Assembly (NCBI GenBank): GCA_028135785.1
Contig: JAOIHS010000004.1
Location: 1-64,000 of the forward strand
Length of the DNA stretch: 64,000 nucleotides
From: SAR86 cluster bacterium
GTDB taxonomy: Bacteria > Pseudomonadota > Gammaproteobacteria > Magnimaribacterales > AG-339-G14
Reading direction: 5' to 3'
The notes under the pieces were generated by a model that was not told the origin of the DNA, searched no databases, and worked only from the letters and a program-made list of their open reading frames with translations. Positions 1 to 9,596 of the stretch are shown piece by piece. The position numbers and the translations under genes are program-made. Position 1 is the first letter of the stretch. Every line of letters begins with the position of its first letter.

Positions 1-262
1 TAGTGGTCATTTTCACCATAGATGCTGCTGATGCCCCTACAACTGCTCCAGCAATTAGTGCAATTGATAAAAATTGATACGAAATTATTGATTGATCTAA
101 AAGAGTAACTACTATTGCTAAAAGCATTCCCAAGGATGATATTAAATTTCCTCTTTGAGCTCTTTCTGGATTTCCTAGCATTCTTAAGCCAAAGATAAAT
201 AAAATTGAGGCACAAATATATGCAAAATCTACGAAAAAATCTGATTGAAAAAAATTGCTCAT
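1..262 (-). CDS. pntB: NAD(P) transhydrogenase subunit beta PntB, N-terminal part (truncated by window edge)
   Basis: Minus-strand translation from ATG at 260-262: MSNFFQSDFFVDFAYICASILFIFGLRMLGNPERAQRGNL...; ATGA overlap with the pntAB stop; operon order AA-AB-B. Confidence 0.85.
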   Translation of the reverse strand, partial: MSNFFQSDFFVDFAYICASILFIFGLRMLGNPERAQRGNLISSLGMLLAIVVTLLDQSIISYQFLSIALIAGAVVGASAASMVKMTT

Positions 263-540
263 TTCTTTTTAAACATCCCAAGCATTCTATTGGTTACTAA
301 ATATCCACCAACAACATTAACAGTTGCAAAAAATACTGCTGCAGTTCCAAGAATAGTTGTCAAAAAAGTACTTTCAGAGCCTGATGAAAGAAGAGCTCCA
401 ACAATGGTAATTCCTGAGATTGCATTTGCTCCAGACATTAATGGAGTATGAAGAGTAGACGGAACTTTATTTATTAATTCAAAACCTAGAAAAATAGATA
501 AAACCAGAACAAAAAGTAATAAAATAAATAAGCTATCCAT
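259..540 (-). CDS. pntAB: NAD(P) transhydrogenase subunit alpha part 2 (PntAB, membrane)
   Basis: 93 aa; LHTPLMSGANAISGITIVGAL motif; adjacent to PntAA. Confidence 0.9.
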   Translation of the reverse strand: MDSLFILLLFVLVLSIFLGFELINKVPSTLHTPLMSGANAISGITIVGALLSSGSESTFLTTILGTAAVFFATVNVVGGYLVTNRMLGMFKKK

Positions 541-1667
541 TAGTTAAATTTCTCCTTTACTATTGAGTTTATAAATTCTCCTTCGTGAGTAACTAAACAT
601 CCAGATAAAATTTCATCCTCTTCATTTATTTCTAGAATCTTAGTTTCTTTATTCCAGAATTCTTCTATTAAGTTAAAAATATTTGCTGCATAAACCTGGC
701 TAGAATGGATTGCAACTTCTCCAGGAAGATTGGTATTTCCTACTATTGTAATACCATTTAATTCTTTATTTTCATTTGGAACAGAGCCTTCTACATTTCC
801 TCCAGTACCAACTGCCATATCGACAATCACACTTCCCGGATTCATGTCTTCAATCATTTCCGAAGTGATAATTTTTGGTGCCGGTCTTCCAAATACTTGT
901 GCGGTAGTAATGATTACATCTGAACTTGAACATACTTTCTTCATTCCAGCTCTTTGCATTTCAATTTGCTCAGGTGTAAGTTCTTTGGCATATCCTTGAT
1001 CTGTTTCTTCAGTCTCACCAATATCAATTTTTACAAATCTAGCTCCTAAAGATTTAACTTGTTCCTCAACGACAGGTCTTGTGTCAAATGCTTCTACTCT
1101 AGCTCCTAATCTTTTTGCAGTAGCAATTGCTTGAAGTCCTGCCACTCCAACACCGACTACAAATACTTTCGATGGCGAGATCGTTCCTGCAGCAGTCATC
1201 ATCATTGGAAAAGATTTAGATAGAATATTTGAAGCAATTAAAACAGCTGCATAACCACCTAAATTAGCTTGAGAACTTAAAGCATCCATTTTTTGAGCTC
1301 TGGTTATTCGAGGTACTAATTCCATACTTATTGAAGATAGTTTTTTTTCCTTTAAATTATTAACTAAATCCATTTCATTGAATGGATCTAAAAAACTTAC
1401 GATAAGGGCTTTTTCCTTAAGAAGATCCAAGTCTTCGTTTCTAAGTTTATTAACAGAACAAATTATATCTGCAGAAGATAAACCCTCTTCTCTTTCAACA
1501 ACGTTAACGCCCAAATCAGAAAAATCTGAATCAGAAAATCCAAGGTGCGTACCTAAATCTTTTTCCATGGAGATATCAACCCCAATGGATAAATATTTTG
1601 TTACAACATCATTTGTAAGAGAAACCCTATTCTCTGAATCATGTTCTTTTGGAAAAAATGCTTTCAT
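540..1667 (-). CDS. pntAA: NAD(P) transhydrogenase subunit alpha part 1 (PntAA)
   Basis: MKAFFPKEHDSENRVSLT..., VFVVGVGVAGLQAIATAKRLGA Rossmann motif; ORF extends to 1697 but MKAFFPKE is the likelier start. Confidence 0.9.
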   Translation of the reverse strand: MKAFFPKEHDSENRVSLTNDVVTKYLSIGVDISMEKDLGTHLGFSDSDFSDLGVNVVEREEGLSSADIICSVNKLRNEDLDLLKEKALIVSFLDPFNEMDLVNNLKEKKLSSISMELVPRITRAQKMDALSSQANLGGYAAVLIASNILSKSFPMMMTAAGTISPSKVFVVGVGVAGLQAIATAKRLGARVEAFDTRPVVEEQVKSLGARFVKIDIGETEETDQGYAKELTPEQIEMQRAGMKKVCSSSDVIITTAQVFGRPAPKIITSEMIEDMNPGSVIVDMAVGTGGNVEGSVPNENKELNGITIVGNTNLPGEVAIHSSQVYAANIFNLIEEFWNKETKILEINEEDEILSGCLVTHEGEFINSIVKEKFN

Positions 1668-1729
1668 GTAATAATTTTTTTTTAATAATAATGACAAAAA
1701 GTATGTAAATCTAACATAATGATCAAATT

Positions 1730-2425
1730 ATGAATATCGATCCTTCAGAAAAAGAAAAATTTAATCAAATTGCTGAAGAGTGGTGGGATGCTACAGGAAA
1801 ATTTGCTCCCCTTCACGTTATTAACCCTCTTCGATCTAATTATATTGCAGAAAAAGTTGATCTTAGTGGTAAAAATGTTATCGATGTGGCCTGTGGTGGA
1901 GGTTTATTAGCTGAAGCCATGCAAAAATTAGGAGCTAAAGTTACTGGTGTAGATATTTCTGATGTGGCCATAAATACAGCGAAGATACATGCAGAAAAAG
2001 CTAACTGCGATGTCACCTATATTAATGGAGAAGCTGAAGATCTTTTAGCTGATTCTAAGGGCAGTTTTGATGTGGTTACTTGTTTAGAAGCTATAGAGCA
2101 TGTTCCTGATCCACAGCAATTAGTTCAAACTTGCTCTGACCTTTGTAAACCAGGTGGCACAATAGTTTTTTCAACGATCAATAGAAATCCTAAGTCTTTT
2201 CTTTTTGCTATTGTTGGAGCTGAATATATTCTCAGGCTTCTACCTAAAGGGACACATGATTTTAAAAAATTTATTAAGCCTTCTGAGCTTTCAAGCATGA
2301 TGAGGAACTCAAATTTAGAAGTTAAAGAAATTATAGGAATGAGTTACAACCCTTTAACTAAAAATTATTGGCTTGGCAAAGACGTGGATGTTAATTATAT
2401 GATCCATGCAAAAAAGCTTGAATAA
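1730..2425 (+). CDS. ubiG: Ubiquinone biosynthesis O-methyltransferase UbiG
   Basis: EKFNQIAEEWWDATGKFAPLHVINPLR and VIDVACGGGLLAEAM SAM motif. Confidence 0.92.
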   Translation: MNIDPSEKEKFNQIAEEWWDATGKFAPLHVINPLRSNYIAEKVDLSGKNVIDVACGGGLLAEAMQKLGAKVTGVDISDVAINTAKIHAEKANCDVTYINGEAEDLLADSKGSFDVVTCLEAIEHVPDPQQLVQTCSDLCKPGGTIVFSTINRNPKSFLFAIVGAEYILRLLPKGTHDFKKFIKPSELSSMMRNSNLEVKEIIGMSYNPLTKNYWLGKDVDVNYMIHAKKLE

Positions 2426-3071
2426 AAAATATAAATACCTTCTTTTTGATTTAGACGGGACTCTATTGGATACCGCCCGTGAATTTCATTATTCTTTAAA
2501 TCAATTACTCAATGAAGAAAAGCTACCTTCAATTGATTTTAGTCTTGTTAGAAACATGGTCTCAGATGGTGCAGGAGCGTTAACAACTCTTGGTTTTGGA
2601 ATAGATTCAGCCAACAAAGACTTTGAATCTAAAAAACAAAAACTTCTAAAAATTTATGAAAAGGTTTTTTTAGAATCCTCCCCATTCCAAGGCATAAACG
2701 ATCTAATCGAAGAACTTTCTAGAAAAAATATTACTTGGGGAATAGTTACAAATAAGCCTAAATTCTATGCAGATCAAATTTTTACTAAGCTTAAATGGAA
2801 TCATAAAACTGATATTTTAATCTGCCCTGACGATGTCAATAATATAGGCAAACCTGATCCATCTTCTTTAAACCTTGCAATCAAAAGGAAAAATTTCTCA
2901 AAAGATGAAACTGTCTATATTGGTGATAATTGGAGGGACATAAAAGCAGCTGATAATGCTCAAGTGGACTCCATTCTTGCCCTTTATGGATACTTGGATA
3001 AAGAATCTGCTGCGAATATAAAAGCAACTTTTTATATTGAGCAACCTATAGATATAATTTCTTTTTTTTAA
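2406..3071 (+). CDS. HAD phosphatase, phosphoglycolate phosphatase (Gph/MupP type)
   Basis: LLFDLDGTLLDT, GIVTNKP, GDNWRDIKAADNA HAD motifs; directly downstream of ubiG. Confidence 0.85.
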   Translation: MQKSLNKKYKYLLFDLDGTLLDTAREFHYSLNQLLNEEKLPSIDFSLVRNMVSDGAGALTTLGFGIDSANKDFESKKQKLLKIYEKVFLESSPFQGINDLIEELSRKNITWGIVTNKPKFYADQIFTKLKWNHKTDILICPDDVNNIGKPDPSSLNLAIKRKNFSKDETVYIGDNWRDIKAADNAQVDSILALYGYLDKESAANIKATFYIEQPIDIISFF

Positions 3072-3775
3072 AAAAACTCTTTAATTTCCTTGTCATTCAA
3101 TCTTTTAAATTTTCCGGGCGATAAAGTAGATGGTAAAAAGATATGACCTAATCTAGTTCTTTTTAATCTTGAAACTTCAAAGCCCAATTCATTCCATAAT
3201 TTTCTAACTGCCCTATTTTTTCCTTCCATAATAACCATAGCAAACCATGCGTGAGAGCTTGTTTGTCGACCTTGGACGACATCTGTAAATCTTAAAAAGT
3301 CTCCTTCTACATCAAAGCCTTCAATCAGTTTATGTATATCGTCTTGCGATGGTTTACCTCGAATACGAGCTAAATACTCTCTTTCAATTTGATTTTTGGG
3401 ATGAATTATTCGATTTGCAAGAGCCCCGTTATTTGTAAAGAGTAGAAGCCCGCTGGTATTTATATCAAGTCTCCCTAGAGCAACCCATCTACCTGATCTC
3501 AAAGGAGGTAAATTATCAAAAACAGTGGGCTTTCCATATCCTGATTTTGAACAGATTTCGCCTATGGGTTTGTGATACATAATTATCTGATCTGATATTT
3601 TTTCATACTTAATTTCTTTCCCATCTATAAAAATTTTATCTATCTCAGTTACTTTATCGCCAATAGAAGCCCTGTCTTTATTAACAAAAACTCTACCTGA
3701 TTTTATTAATTCTTCAGCTTTTCTTCTGGACGTAAAGCCGCTATCGGCAATGGCCTTTTGCAGACGCATACTCAT
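3068..3775 (-). CDS. rluB: 23S rRNA pseudouridine synthase RluB family
   Basis: S4 domain (RLQKAIADSGFTSRRKAEELI), GRLDINTSGLLLFTNNG; next to scpB/scpA. Confidence 0.88.
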   Translation of the reverse strand: MSMRLQKAIADSGFTSRRKAEELIKSGRVFVNKDRASIGDKVTEIDKIFIDGKEIKYEKISDQIIMYHKPIGEICSKSGYGKPTVFDNLPPLRSGRWVALGRLDINTSGLLLFTNNGALANRIIHPKNQIEREYLARIRGKPSQDDIHKLIEGFDVEGDFLRFTDVVQGRQTSSHAWFAMVIMEGKNRAVRKLWNELGFEVSRLKRTRLGHIFLPSTLSPGKFKRLNDKEIKEFF

Positions 3776-3777
3776 TA

Positions 3778-4368
3778 TTATTCTTGTGTGGAAGTAATAT
3801 CTTCCTGAAGATCTTCAATGAGTAAGGGCATTTGAATCTCTTCAGGTAAATTTCCAATATCTGGAAGATCAGGCAATTCTGATAGTTTAGAAATATTTAG
3901 ATCGTCTAGGAATTCTTTAGTTGTGGATAGTAAAGCTGGTCTTCCAGGTACATCTCTATGTCCTACAACTTTAATCCAGCTTCTATCTAACAATGTTCTG
4001 ATAATTTGGCTACTGACCGACACTCCTCTTACTTCTTCAATCTCTCCTCTGGTTATAGGTTGTTTATATGCAATTAATGCGAGCGTTTCCATCATAGCTC
4101 TTGAATATTTTTGAGGTTTCGATTCCCAAAGTTTTGAAATCCAAGGAGAATAATCCTGACTGATTTTTAACCTAAATCCACTTGCTACTTTAACTAACTC
4201 AAAGCTTCTATCAGAGTAAAATTCTTTTAAATCAGAAAGAGCGGCCCTAATATCATCTATTTCAATATCTTCTTCTTGGCTAAAGGCTTTTAGAATATCG
4301 GATTCCGACAGCGGTCTTGAAGCCGAAAGCAATAGAGATTCAACTATCTTTTCTAAATTTTCTTTCAT
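3778..4368 (-). CDS. scpB: Segregation and condensation protein ScpB
   Basis: ALIAYKQPITRGEIEEVRGVSVSSQIIRTLLDRSWIKVVGHRDVPGRPALLSTTKEFLD; likely start MKENLEKIV at 4368. Confidence 0.93.
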   Translation of the reverse strand: MKENLEKIVESLLLSASRPLSESDILKAFSQEEDIEIDDIRAALSDLKEFYSDRSFELVKVASGFRLKISQDYSPWISKLWESKPQKYSRAMMETLALIAYKQPITRGEIEEVRGVSVSSQIIRTLLDRSWIKVVGHRDVPGRPALLSTTKEFLDDLNISKLSELPDLPDIGNLPEEIQMPLLIEDLQEDITSTQE

Positions 4369-4369
4369 A

Positions 4370-5185
4370 TTAATGAATTTCCTCTTTTGCAGATAAATGG
4401 ATTTGACCAAAATCTTCTGACTGAATAATAGTAATAAGAGAATCTTTGACTAACTCAAGCATAGCTAGAAAATTAACAATTATTCCTATTCTTCCATCTT
4501 CGCTTTTACAAATTTTAGAGAAATCTAAAAATTTATCTTTTACAAGAAGCTCAAGAATATAGGACATCTTTTCCCTAGTTGAAAGCTTTTCAAATTCAAC
4601 AATATGGCTAACATTTAGCTTCTGTCTTTCAATAAGCTCAGCAAATATTTCGCTTAACTGACTTATTTCAATTGTTGGCATATTTTCTTTTGACTCAAAC
4701 TCCGGAAGTGCGGAAGAAGCAATAAAAAAGTCTCTATTAACTCTTGGTATAGATTCTAAATTATTCGATGCTTCTTTATATCTTTCATATTCTTGAAGCC
4801 TTCTTATTAGCTCTGCTCTTGGATCTCCTTCTTCTCCTTCATCATCGAATTCTTTAGGAAGCATCATGCGGGATTTAATTTCAGTTAAATATGCAGCCAT
4901 TACCAAGTATTCTCCAACTAAATCAAATTGAAGCTTTTCCATCATTTCAATATATTGAACATATTGATCAGTTATTTTTGAGACATCTATTTGTAAAATA
5001 TCAATATTTTGTTTTTTTATAAAATAGAGCAAAAGATCTAACGGTCCCTCAAAAGACTCAAGGAATATTTTTAGTGCGTTTGGTGGAATATATAAATCAT
5101 CAGTGGGCAGGGACACTTCCTCGCCATTTAAAATGGCAAGGTTGAATTCAGCTTGTTTAGGCTGAATACCTGCTAGATTATCCAT
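4370..5185 (-). CDS. scpA: Segregation and condensation protein ScpA
   Basis: FEGPLDLLLYFIKKQNIDILQIDVSKITDQY, YLVMAAYLTEIKSRMMLP; ORF opens at 5224, probable start MDNLAGIQ. Confidence 0.92.
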   Translation of the reverse strand: MDNLAGIQPKQAEFNLAILNGEEVSLPTDDLYIPPNALKIFLESFEGPLDLLLYFIKKQNIDILQIDVSKITDQYVQYIEMMEKLQFDLVGEYLVMAAYLTEIKSRMMLPKEFDDEGEEGDPRAELIRRLQEYERYKEASNNLESIPRVNRDFFIASSALPEFESKENMPTIEISQLSEIFAELIERQKLNVSHIVEFEKLSTREKMSYILELLVKDKFLDFSKICKSEDGRIGIIVNFLAMLELVKDSLITIIQSEDFGQIHLSAKEEIH

Positions 5186-5260
5186 AAATATATGGCAATT
5201 ATAGTTTAAAAACCTTAAATGCACAGCATATAGTGCTTTTTTATATTTATTTACCTATAT

Positions 5261-6874
5261 TTAGGGTTTCCATTTATTGGTAATAGGATATCTTCTATCT
5301 TTTCCGAAATTTCTATCTGAAATTTTAATCCCAAGCGGAACCTGTCTTCTTTTATATTCATTAAAGTCTATTAAAGCTAAAATTCTTCTAACTTCACTTT
5401 CATCATACCCTTCAGAAATTATCTCTTTTGGGCTTAAATCTTTTTCAACGTACATTTCTATTATAGGATCAAGCACATCGTAATCTGGCAATGAGTCAGT
5501 ATCTTTTTGATCTGGAGCAAGTTCTGCGGACGGAGGGCGATCTATAATTCTTTGAGGAATAACAGGGCTTATTTTATTTCTATAATTAGCTAAATCATAT
5601 ACCAATGTCTTACTTACATCTTTTAGAACCGAAAAACCACCTGCAGTATCTCCATATAAAGTTGAATAACCAACTGCGGCTTCACTTTTGTTCCCAGTTG
5701 TTAGAACAAGAAAACCTAATTTATTAGATAAAGCCATCAAAGTAACTCCACGACAGCGAGATTGAAGATTTTCTTCTGTTTTATCTGGATCTTTTCCATC
5801 AAATGATTCAATTAAAGAGTTAGAGAAAGCCTCATACATTTCTTTAATAGAAATTATGGAATGTTTTATGGACATATTATCAGCTAATTCTTGAGCGTCA
5901 TTTATGCTTATATCTGCAGTAAAATCAAAAGGCATCATTACTGTGTTTACTTTTGTAGATCCCAATGCGTCATAAGCTATTGCAGCTGTTAAGGCAGAAT
6001 CAATTCCACCCGAAGAGCCTAAAATTATTCCTTTAAATCCATTCTTTTCAACATAATCTTTTGTACCCAAAACCAGTGCTTTGTATACATCTTCGAGTTC
6101 TGAATAGTTATTTTCTCTTTTGCTTAAAACACTCAAAGAAATTTTATCTTTTTTTGTGACTATCAACTCTTCAGAATCTATATCAAAACTTTTTAAAGAA
6201 ATTAGTTTAGATTGCTCAGACCCAATAATTAATGAAGAACCGTCAAAAATTAACTCATCCTGACCGCCTACTTGATTGACATAGACAATAGGTACTCCCA
6301 ATAAGTCAAAGTATTCATTAAGCATTCTTTCTCTAGTTTCTTTTTTTGTTTTTGTGTAGGGCGACGCGCTAAGATTAATGATTAATTCGGCTCCTTCAGC
6401 TACCAGCTCTTGAGTGAAATCTTTTGACCAAATATCCTCGCAAATAGATAGTCCTATATTTATGCCTTTAAAATTTATAATTGAATTATTTTCGCCAGAG
6501 AAAAAATACCTTCTTTCGTCAAATTCTTTGTAATTGGGAAGTATTTTTTTTGAATAAATCTCTATTATTTCTCCATTTTCAATAAAAAAAGCTGAATTAA
6601 ATGTCTTTTGTCCTTTTTTAGTAGGTGCGCCAAATAACAAAGATATATTTTTGGTATCGCTAGAAAGTTTTTTAATAGATTCTTGAATTTTATTAATAAA
6701 ATCAGCTCTAATAACTAAATCTTCGGGTGGATATCCACTCACAAACATTTCGCTAAAAACAAGCAAATCTATATCGCCTGAAGAAGCCTTATCAATTTCC
6801 TCTTGAATTTTTTTAATATTTCCAGAAATATCACCTACGGTAGGGTTTTCCTGAATAATTTTGATTTTTAACAT
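5261..6874 (-). CDS. nadE: Glutamine-dependent NAD+ synthetase (CN-hydrolase + NAD synthase)
   Basis: SEMFVSGYPPEDL, SICEDIW, GSSGGIDSALTAAIA, TTGNKSEAAVGYSTLYGD. Confidence 0.93.
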   Translation of the reverse strand: MLKIKIIQENPTVGDISGNIKKIQEEIDKASSGDIDLLVFSEMFVSGYPPEDLVIRADFINKIQESIKKLSSDTKNISLLFGAPTKKGQKTFNSAFFIENGEIIEIYSKKILPNYKEFDERRYFFSGENNSIINFKGINIGLSICEDIWSKDFTQELVAEGAELIINLSASPYTKTKKETRERMLNEYFDLLGVPIVYVNQVGGQDELIFDGSSLIIGSEQSKLISLKSFDIDSEELIVTKKDKISLSVLSKRENNYSELEDVYKALVLGTKDYVEKNGFKGIILGSSGGIDSALTAAIAYDALGSTKVNTVMMPFDFTADISINDAQELADNMSIKHSIISIKEMYEAFSNSLIESFDGKDPDKTEENLQSRCRGVTLMALSNKLGFLVLTTGNKSEAAVGYSTLYGDTAGGFSVLKDVSKTLVYDLANYRNKISPVIPQRIIDRPPSAELAPDQKDTDSLPDYDVLDPIIEMYVEKDLSPKEIISEGYDESEVRRILALIDFNEYKRRQVPLGIKISDRNFGKDRRYPITNKWKP

Positions 6875-6931
6875 TTAACTAATTATGACTTTCAATTAAG
6901 ATCAGAATAGATACAATCACTATCGACTGCT

Positions 6932-8002
6932 ATGCAATATTTGACTGATAATACCAGAATAACTGGGCTTTTGGAGGTTTCGCCTCCTAACGATGTAATA
7001 TCTGAGTTTCCCATAACTTCAGCTAGTTCCGAGCTGGTTTTTAAAGCAAGACAAGATATATCTGAAATCATGCGAGGGACCGACGATCGCCTTGTAGTGG
7101 TGGTAGGTCCATGCTCTATTCATGACCCTAAAGCTGCTATTGAGTATGCGCAAAAACTAAAAAATATTGAAGAGTCTCTAAATAGCGAACTAAAAATTGT
7201 TATGAGAGTTTATTTTGAAAAGCCACGTACTACAGTTGGATGGAAAGGCCTTATAAATGATCCTGACTTAGACGATAGCTATGACGTAAATAAAGGCTTA
7301 AGAGAAGCGAGAAAGGTTTTGTTAGAAGTTAATGAAATCGGACTACCTGCCGCCACTGAATACTTAGATATAATAACTCCTCAATATATTTCAGATTTAA
7401 TTTCTTGGGGTGCAATCGGAGCAAGAACAACTGAAAGTCAAGTTCATAGAGAACTTGCCTCTGGTTTATCTTGTCCAGTAGGATTCAAAAACTCAACTAC
7501 TGGATCCATTCAGGTTGCAATTGACGCAATCGGCTCTTCATCTAGACCGCATATATTTTTATCAATTACTAAAGAAGGAAAATCAGCAATTTTTAATTCG
7601 GCTGGAAACGAAGACTGTCATGTAATTTTACGAGGTGGAAAAACGCCAAATTTTGAAAATGAATTCATAAAAGAAACTGCTGATATTTTGAGAAAGTCTG
7701 GAATAACTCCTTCGATTATGGTCGATATGAGTCATGGAAATAGCCAAAAGCAATTTAAAAAACAACTTCTAGTAAATAAAGATATATCTGATCAAATAGC
7801 TGGAGGAGAAAAAGGAATTTTTGGAGTGATGATTGAAAGTCACCTAGTAGAAGGAAATCAATCAATTGGCCCTAAAGATTCTTTAACTTATGGTCAAAGC
7901 ATTACAGATGCTTGTGTTAGCTGGGAAGATACTGAAATTATGCTCAACTCATTAGCATCAGCAGTTAAATCTAGAAGAAAAAATCTAGAAAAGACTGCCT
8001 AA
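6932..8002 (+). CDS. 3-deoxy-7-phosphoheptulonate (DAHP) synthase, AroG/F/H type
   Basis: VVVVGPCSIHDPKAAIEYA, MRVYFEKPRTTVGWKGLINDP, MVDMSHGNSQK. Confidence 0.93.
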   Translation: MQYLTDNTRITGLLEVSPPNDVISEFPITSASSELVFKARQDISEIMRGTDDRLVVVVGPCSIHDPKAAIEYAQKLKNIEESLNSELKIVMRVYFEKPRTTVGWKGLINDPDLDDSYDVNKGLREARKVLLEVNEIGLPAATEYLDIITPQYISDLISWGAIGARTTESQVHRELASGLSCPVGFKNSTTGSIQVAIDAIGSSSRPHIFLSITKEGKSAIFNSAGNEDCHVILRGGKTPNFENEFIKETADILRKSGITPSIMVDMSHGNSQKQFKKQLLVNKDISDQIAGGEKGIFGVMIESHLVEGNQSIGPKDSLTYGQSITDACVSWEDTEIMLNSLASAVKSRRKNLEKTA

Positions 8003-8958
8003 TGACAGAAAAATACAAAGATATAAATTTTTCATCTGAAATAGCAGACTCTATTGGTTTAGAAGAAGCCATAATATATTCAATTTTAGAAAAAATTAGT
8101 TCAAACCAACTTACCCTTTCAGAACTTGATCAAAAGTTAAGTTTTTTGAATATTCAAAGAAAATTTGATGCTATTTCTAAACTAGAAAAACTAGGTTTGG
8201 TCATAAAAGATGATTTGAGTTTGAGTTTGAAAAATAAACTGAAAGTTAAAAACGACATACCTATTGTAAAAAATCCTACCTTTGATTTCTCCGAAGAAAC
8301 TATTAATCAGGCAAAAAGTTTTGGCATGTCTAATCAATTCATTAGAGAGAAAATAATTTATTTCAAATCATTTCCATCTAATGAAGTTGATTCAGAATAT
8401 AACTCAAATTATAAATTGCTTAAGTTTCTTATTAAAGAGTGGAGAAAATACGAAAAAGAAGAAGTGGTTGAGTCAAAAAAAACATTGATTAAAAAAGATT
8501 GGGAACCTTCTGTTGATGGGCTGTCGATTCTTGAATCAGCAAGTATTGAAATTGACTTTGTAGTTAAGTCTATTCCTGAATTTATTTTATATTGGCAAGA
8601 AAAAAAGATGAAATCAGATACTTGGAATAGTCTTTTTATAAACCATGTTCGCAGACAATGGGCTAGATATAAAAATATTATTGAAGATAATGTCTCTCCA
8701 AAGAAGATGGCTGCAGATTGGTACCCTCATGCTAATTGCTTTGACGTTCTTAAATTAGCCAGAATTGAAGAAGAATTCGCTAAGAATCAGTTACCAGAGT
8801 TTAAAATTTACTGGATCGATTCCAATCAAGTGATGATGTCCTGGAATTCCAAATTCATTCAACATGTAAAATACAAATGGTTTAAAGAAAACCCCAAAGC
8901 ATCGGGTATAATTTCTAGACTAACAGATAAAGAGTGGGCAATTGAATACTCAGATTAA
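8002..8958 (+). CDS. Winged-helix N-terminus plus tandem DnaT-like ssDNA-binding modules; putative primosomal/replication-restart protein
   Basis: Two collinear ~59-aa repeats (KDWEPSVDGLSILESASIEIDFVVKSIPEFILYWQEKKMKSDTWNSLFINHVRRQWARY / ADWYPHANCFDVLKLARIEEEFAKNQLPEFKIYWIDSNQVMMSWNSKFIQHVKYKWFKE) matching the DnaT C-terminal pattern W.P...-PEF.-YW-WN..F..HV..W; N-terminus resembles a winged helix. Confidence 0.7.
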   Translation: MTEKYKDINFSSEIADSIGLEEAIIYSILEKISSNQLTLSELDQKLSFLNIQRKFDAISKLEKLGLVIKDDLSLSLKNKLKVKNDIPIVKNPTFDFSEETINQAKSFGMSNQFIREKIIYFKSFPSNEVDSEYNSNYKLLKFLIKEWRKYEKEEVVESKKTLIKKDWEPSVDGLSILESASIEIDFVVKSIPEFILYWQEKKMKSDTWNSLFINHVRRQWARYKNIIEDNVSPKKMAADWYPHANCFDVLKLARIEEEFAKNQLPEFKIYWIDSNQVMMSWNSKFIQHVKYKWFKENPKASGIISRLTDKEWAIEYSD

Positions 8959-9520
8959 AATTCCAGAAAATCAAATAGATTTAATTAATATTTTATTTAC
9001 ACAACTAGAGATTACTTATCATAATCAGTTTCACAAGGCTTTTCCGGATGCAGATAGTCTTAAATTAGCAAAACAACTCTGGCTTCAAAAAATTTCTTCC
9101 TTTAAAAATGAAGTTATTTTTAATAGCGTTGATCACATAATGAGTACTTCTGAATATTTACCCTCTTTAAGTAGCGTATTGAAAAAGTGCAAAGAACTTA
9201 CACTGGATGCCAATGGCATTCCTAGTTTAGAAAAGTCCTTTAAAGAAGCTTCAGTATATTGCGATGACCCGTCTAGCCATGAATGGTCTCACCCGTTGGT
9301 TTACCAAACAGGCAAAAGAACAGGGTGGTTCTTTTTAAAAAGCGAGTCTGAGAAAAATGCACTTAAAGAGTTTTCAAAATATTTTGATCTTTTAATTCAA
9401 GATTGGATGGAAGGAAAGAAATTTAGCTCCCCAGAAGTTCCAAAAATAGAAAAAAATAAAGAACCTGTTGATAAGTCAGAGCAGTTAGATTTTATAAAAA
9501 AATTAAAAAATAAGTACTAA
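8942..9520 (+). CDS. Phage lambda replication protein P-like (putative helicase loader)
   Basis: TTG start overlapping the preceding ORF by 17 bp; pattern ILFTQLEITYHNQF...AKQLWLQKISSF...YLPSLSSVLKKCKE...GWFFLKSESEKNALKEFSKYFDLLIQDWMEGKKFSSPEVP parallels lambda P (F.QL..t...; W...; P.lPSp..f..wC; ...hywL.......). Confidence 0.6.
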   Translation: MNTQIKIPENQIDLINILFTQLEITYHNQFHKAFPDADSLKLAKQLWLQKISSFKNEVIFNSVDHIMSTSEYLPSLSSVLKKCKELTLDANGIPSLEKSFKEASVYCDDPSSHEWSHPLVYQTGKRTGWFFLKSESEKNALKEFSKYFDLLIQDWMEGKKFSSPEVPKIEKNKEPVDKSEQLDFIKKLKNKY

Positions 9521-9596
9521 TTTAAGACGTTTTTTAAATCGCTTCTAATTCCTCATTTATACTTGATATAATGCGTTTTAACCCAATTAAATAACT

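Noticed and set aside
245-451. Plus-strand 68-aa ORF over pntAB
   Set aside because: Antisense shadow of a well-supported CDS; no family motif.
5219-5236. GCAC-N8-GTGC plus T-run near the scpA start as a terminator
   Set aside because: T-run is on the plus strand while both flanking genes are on the minus strand; stem is only 4 bp.
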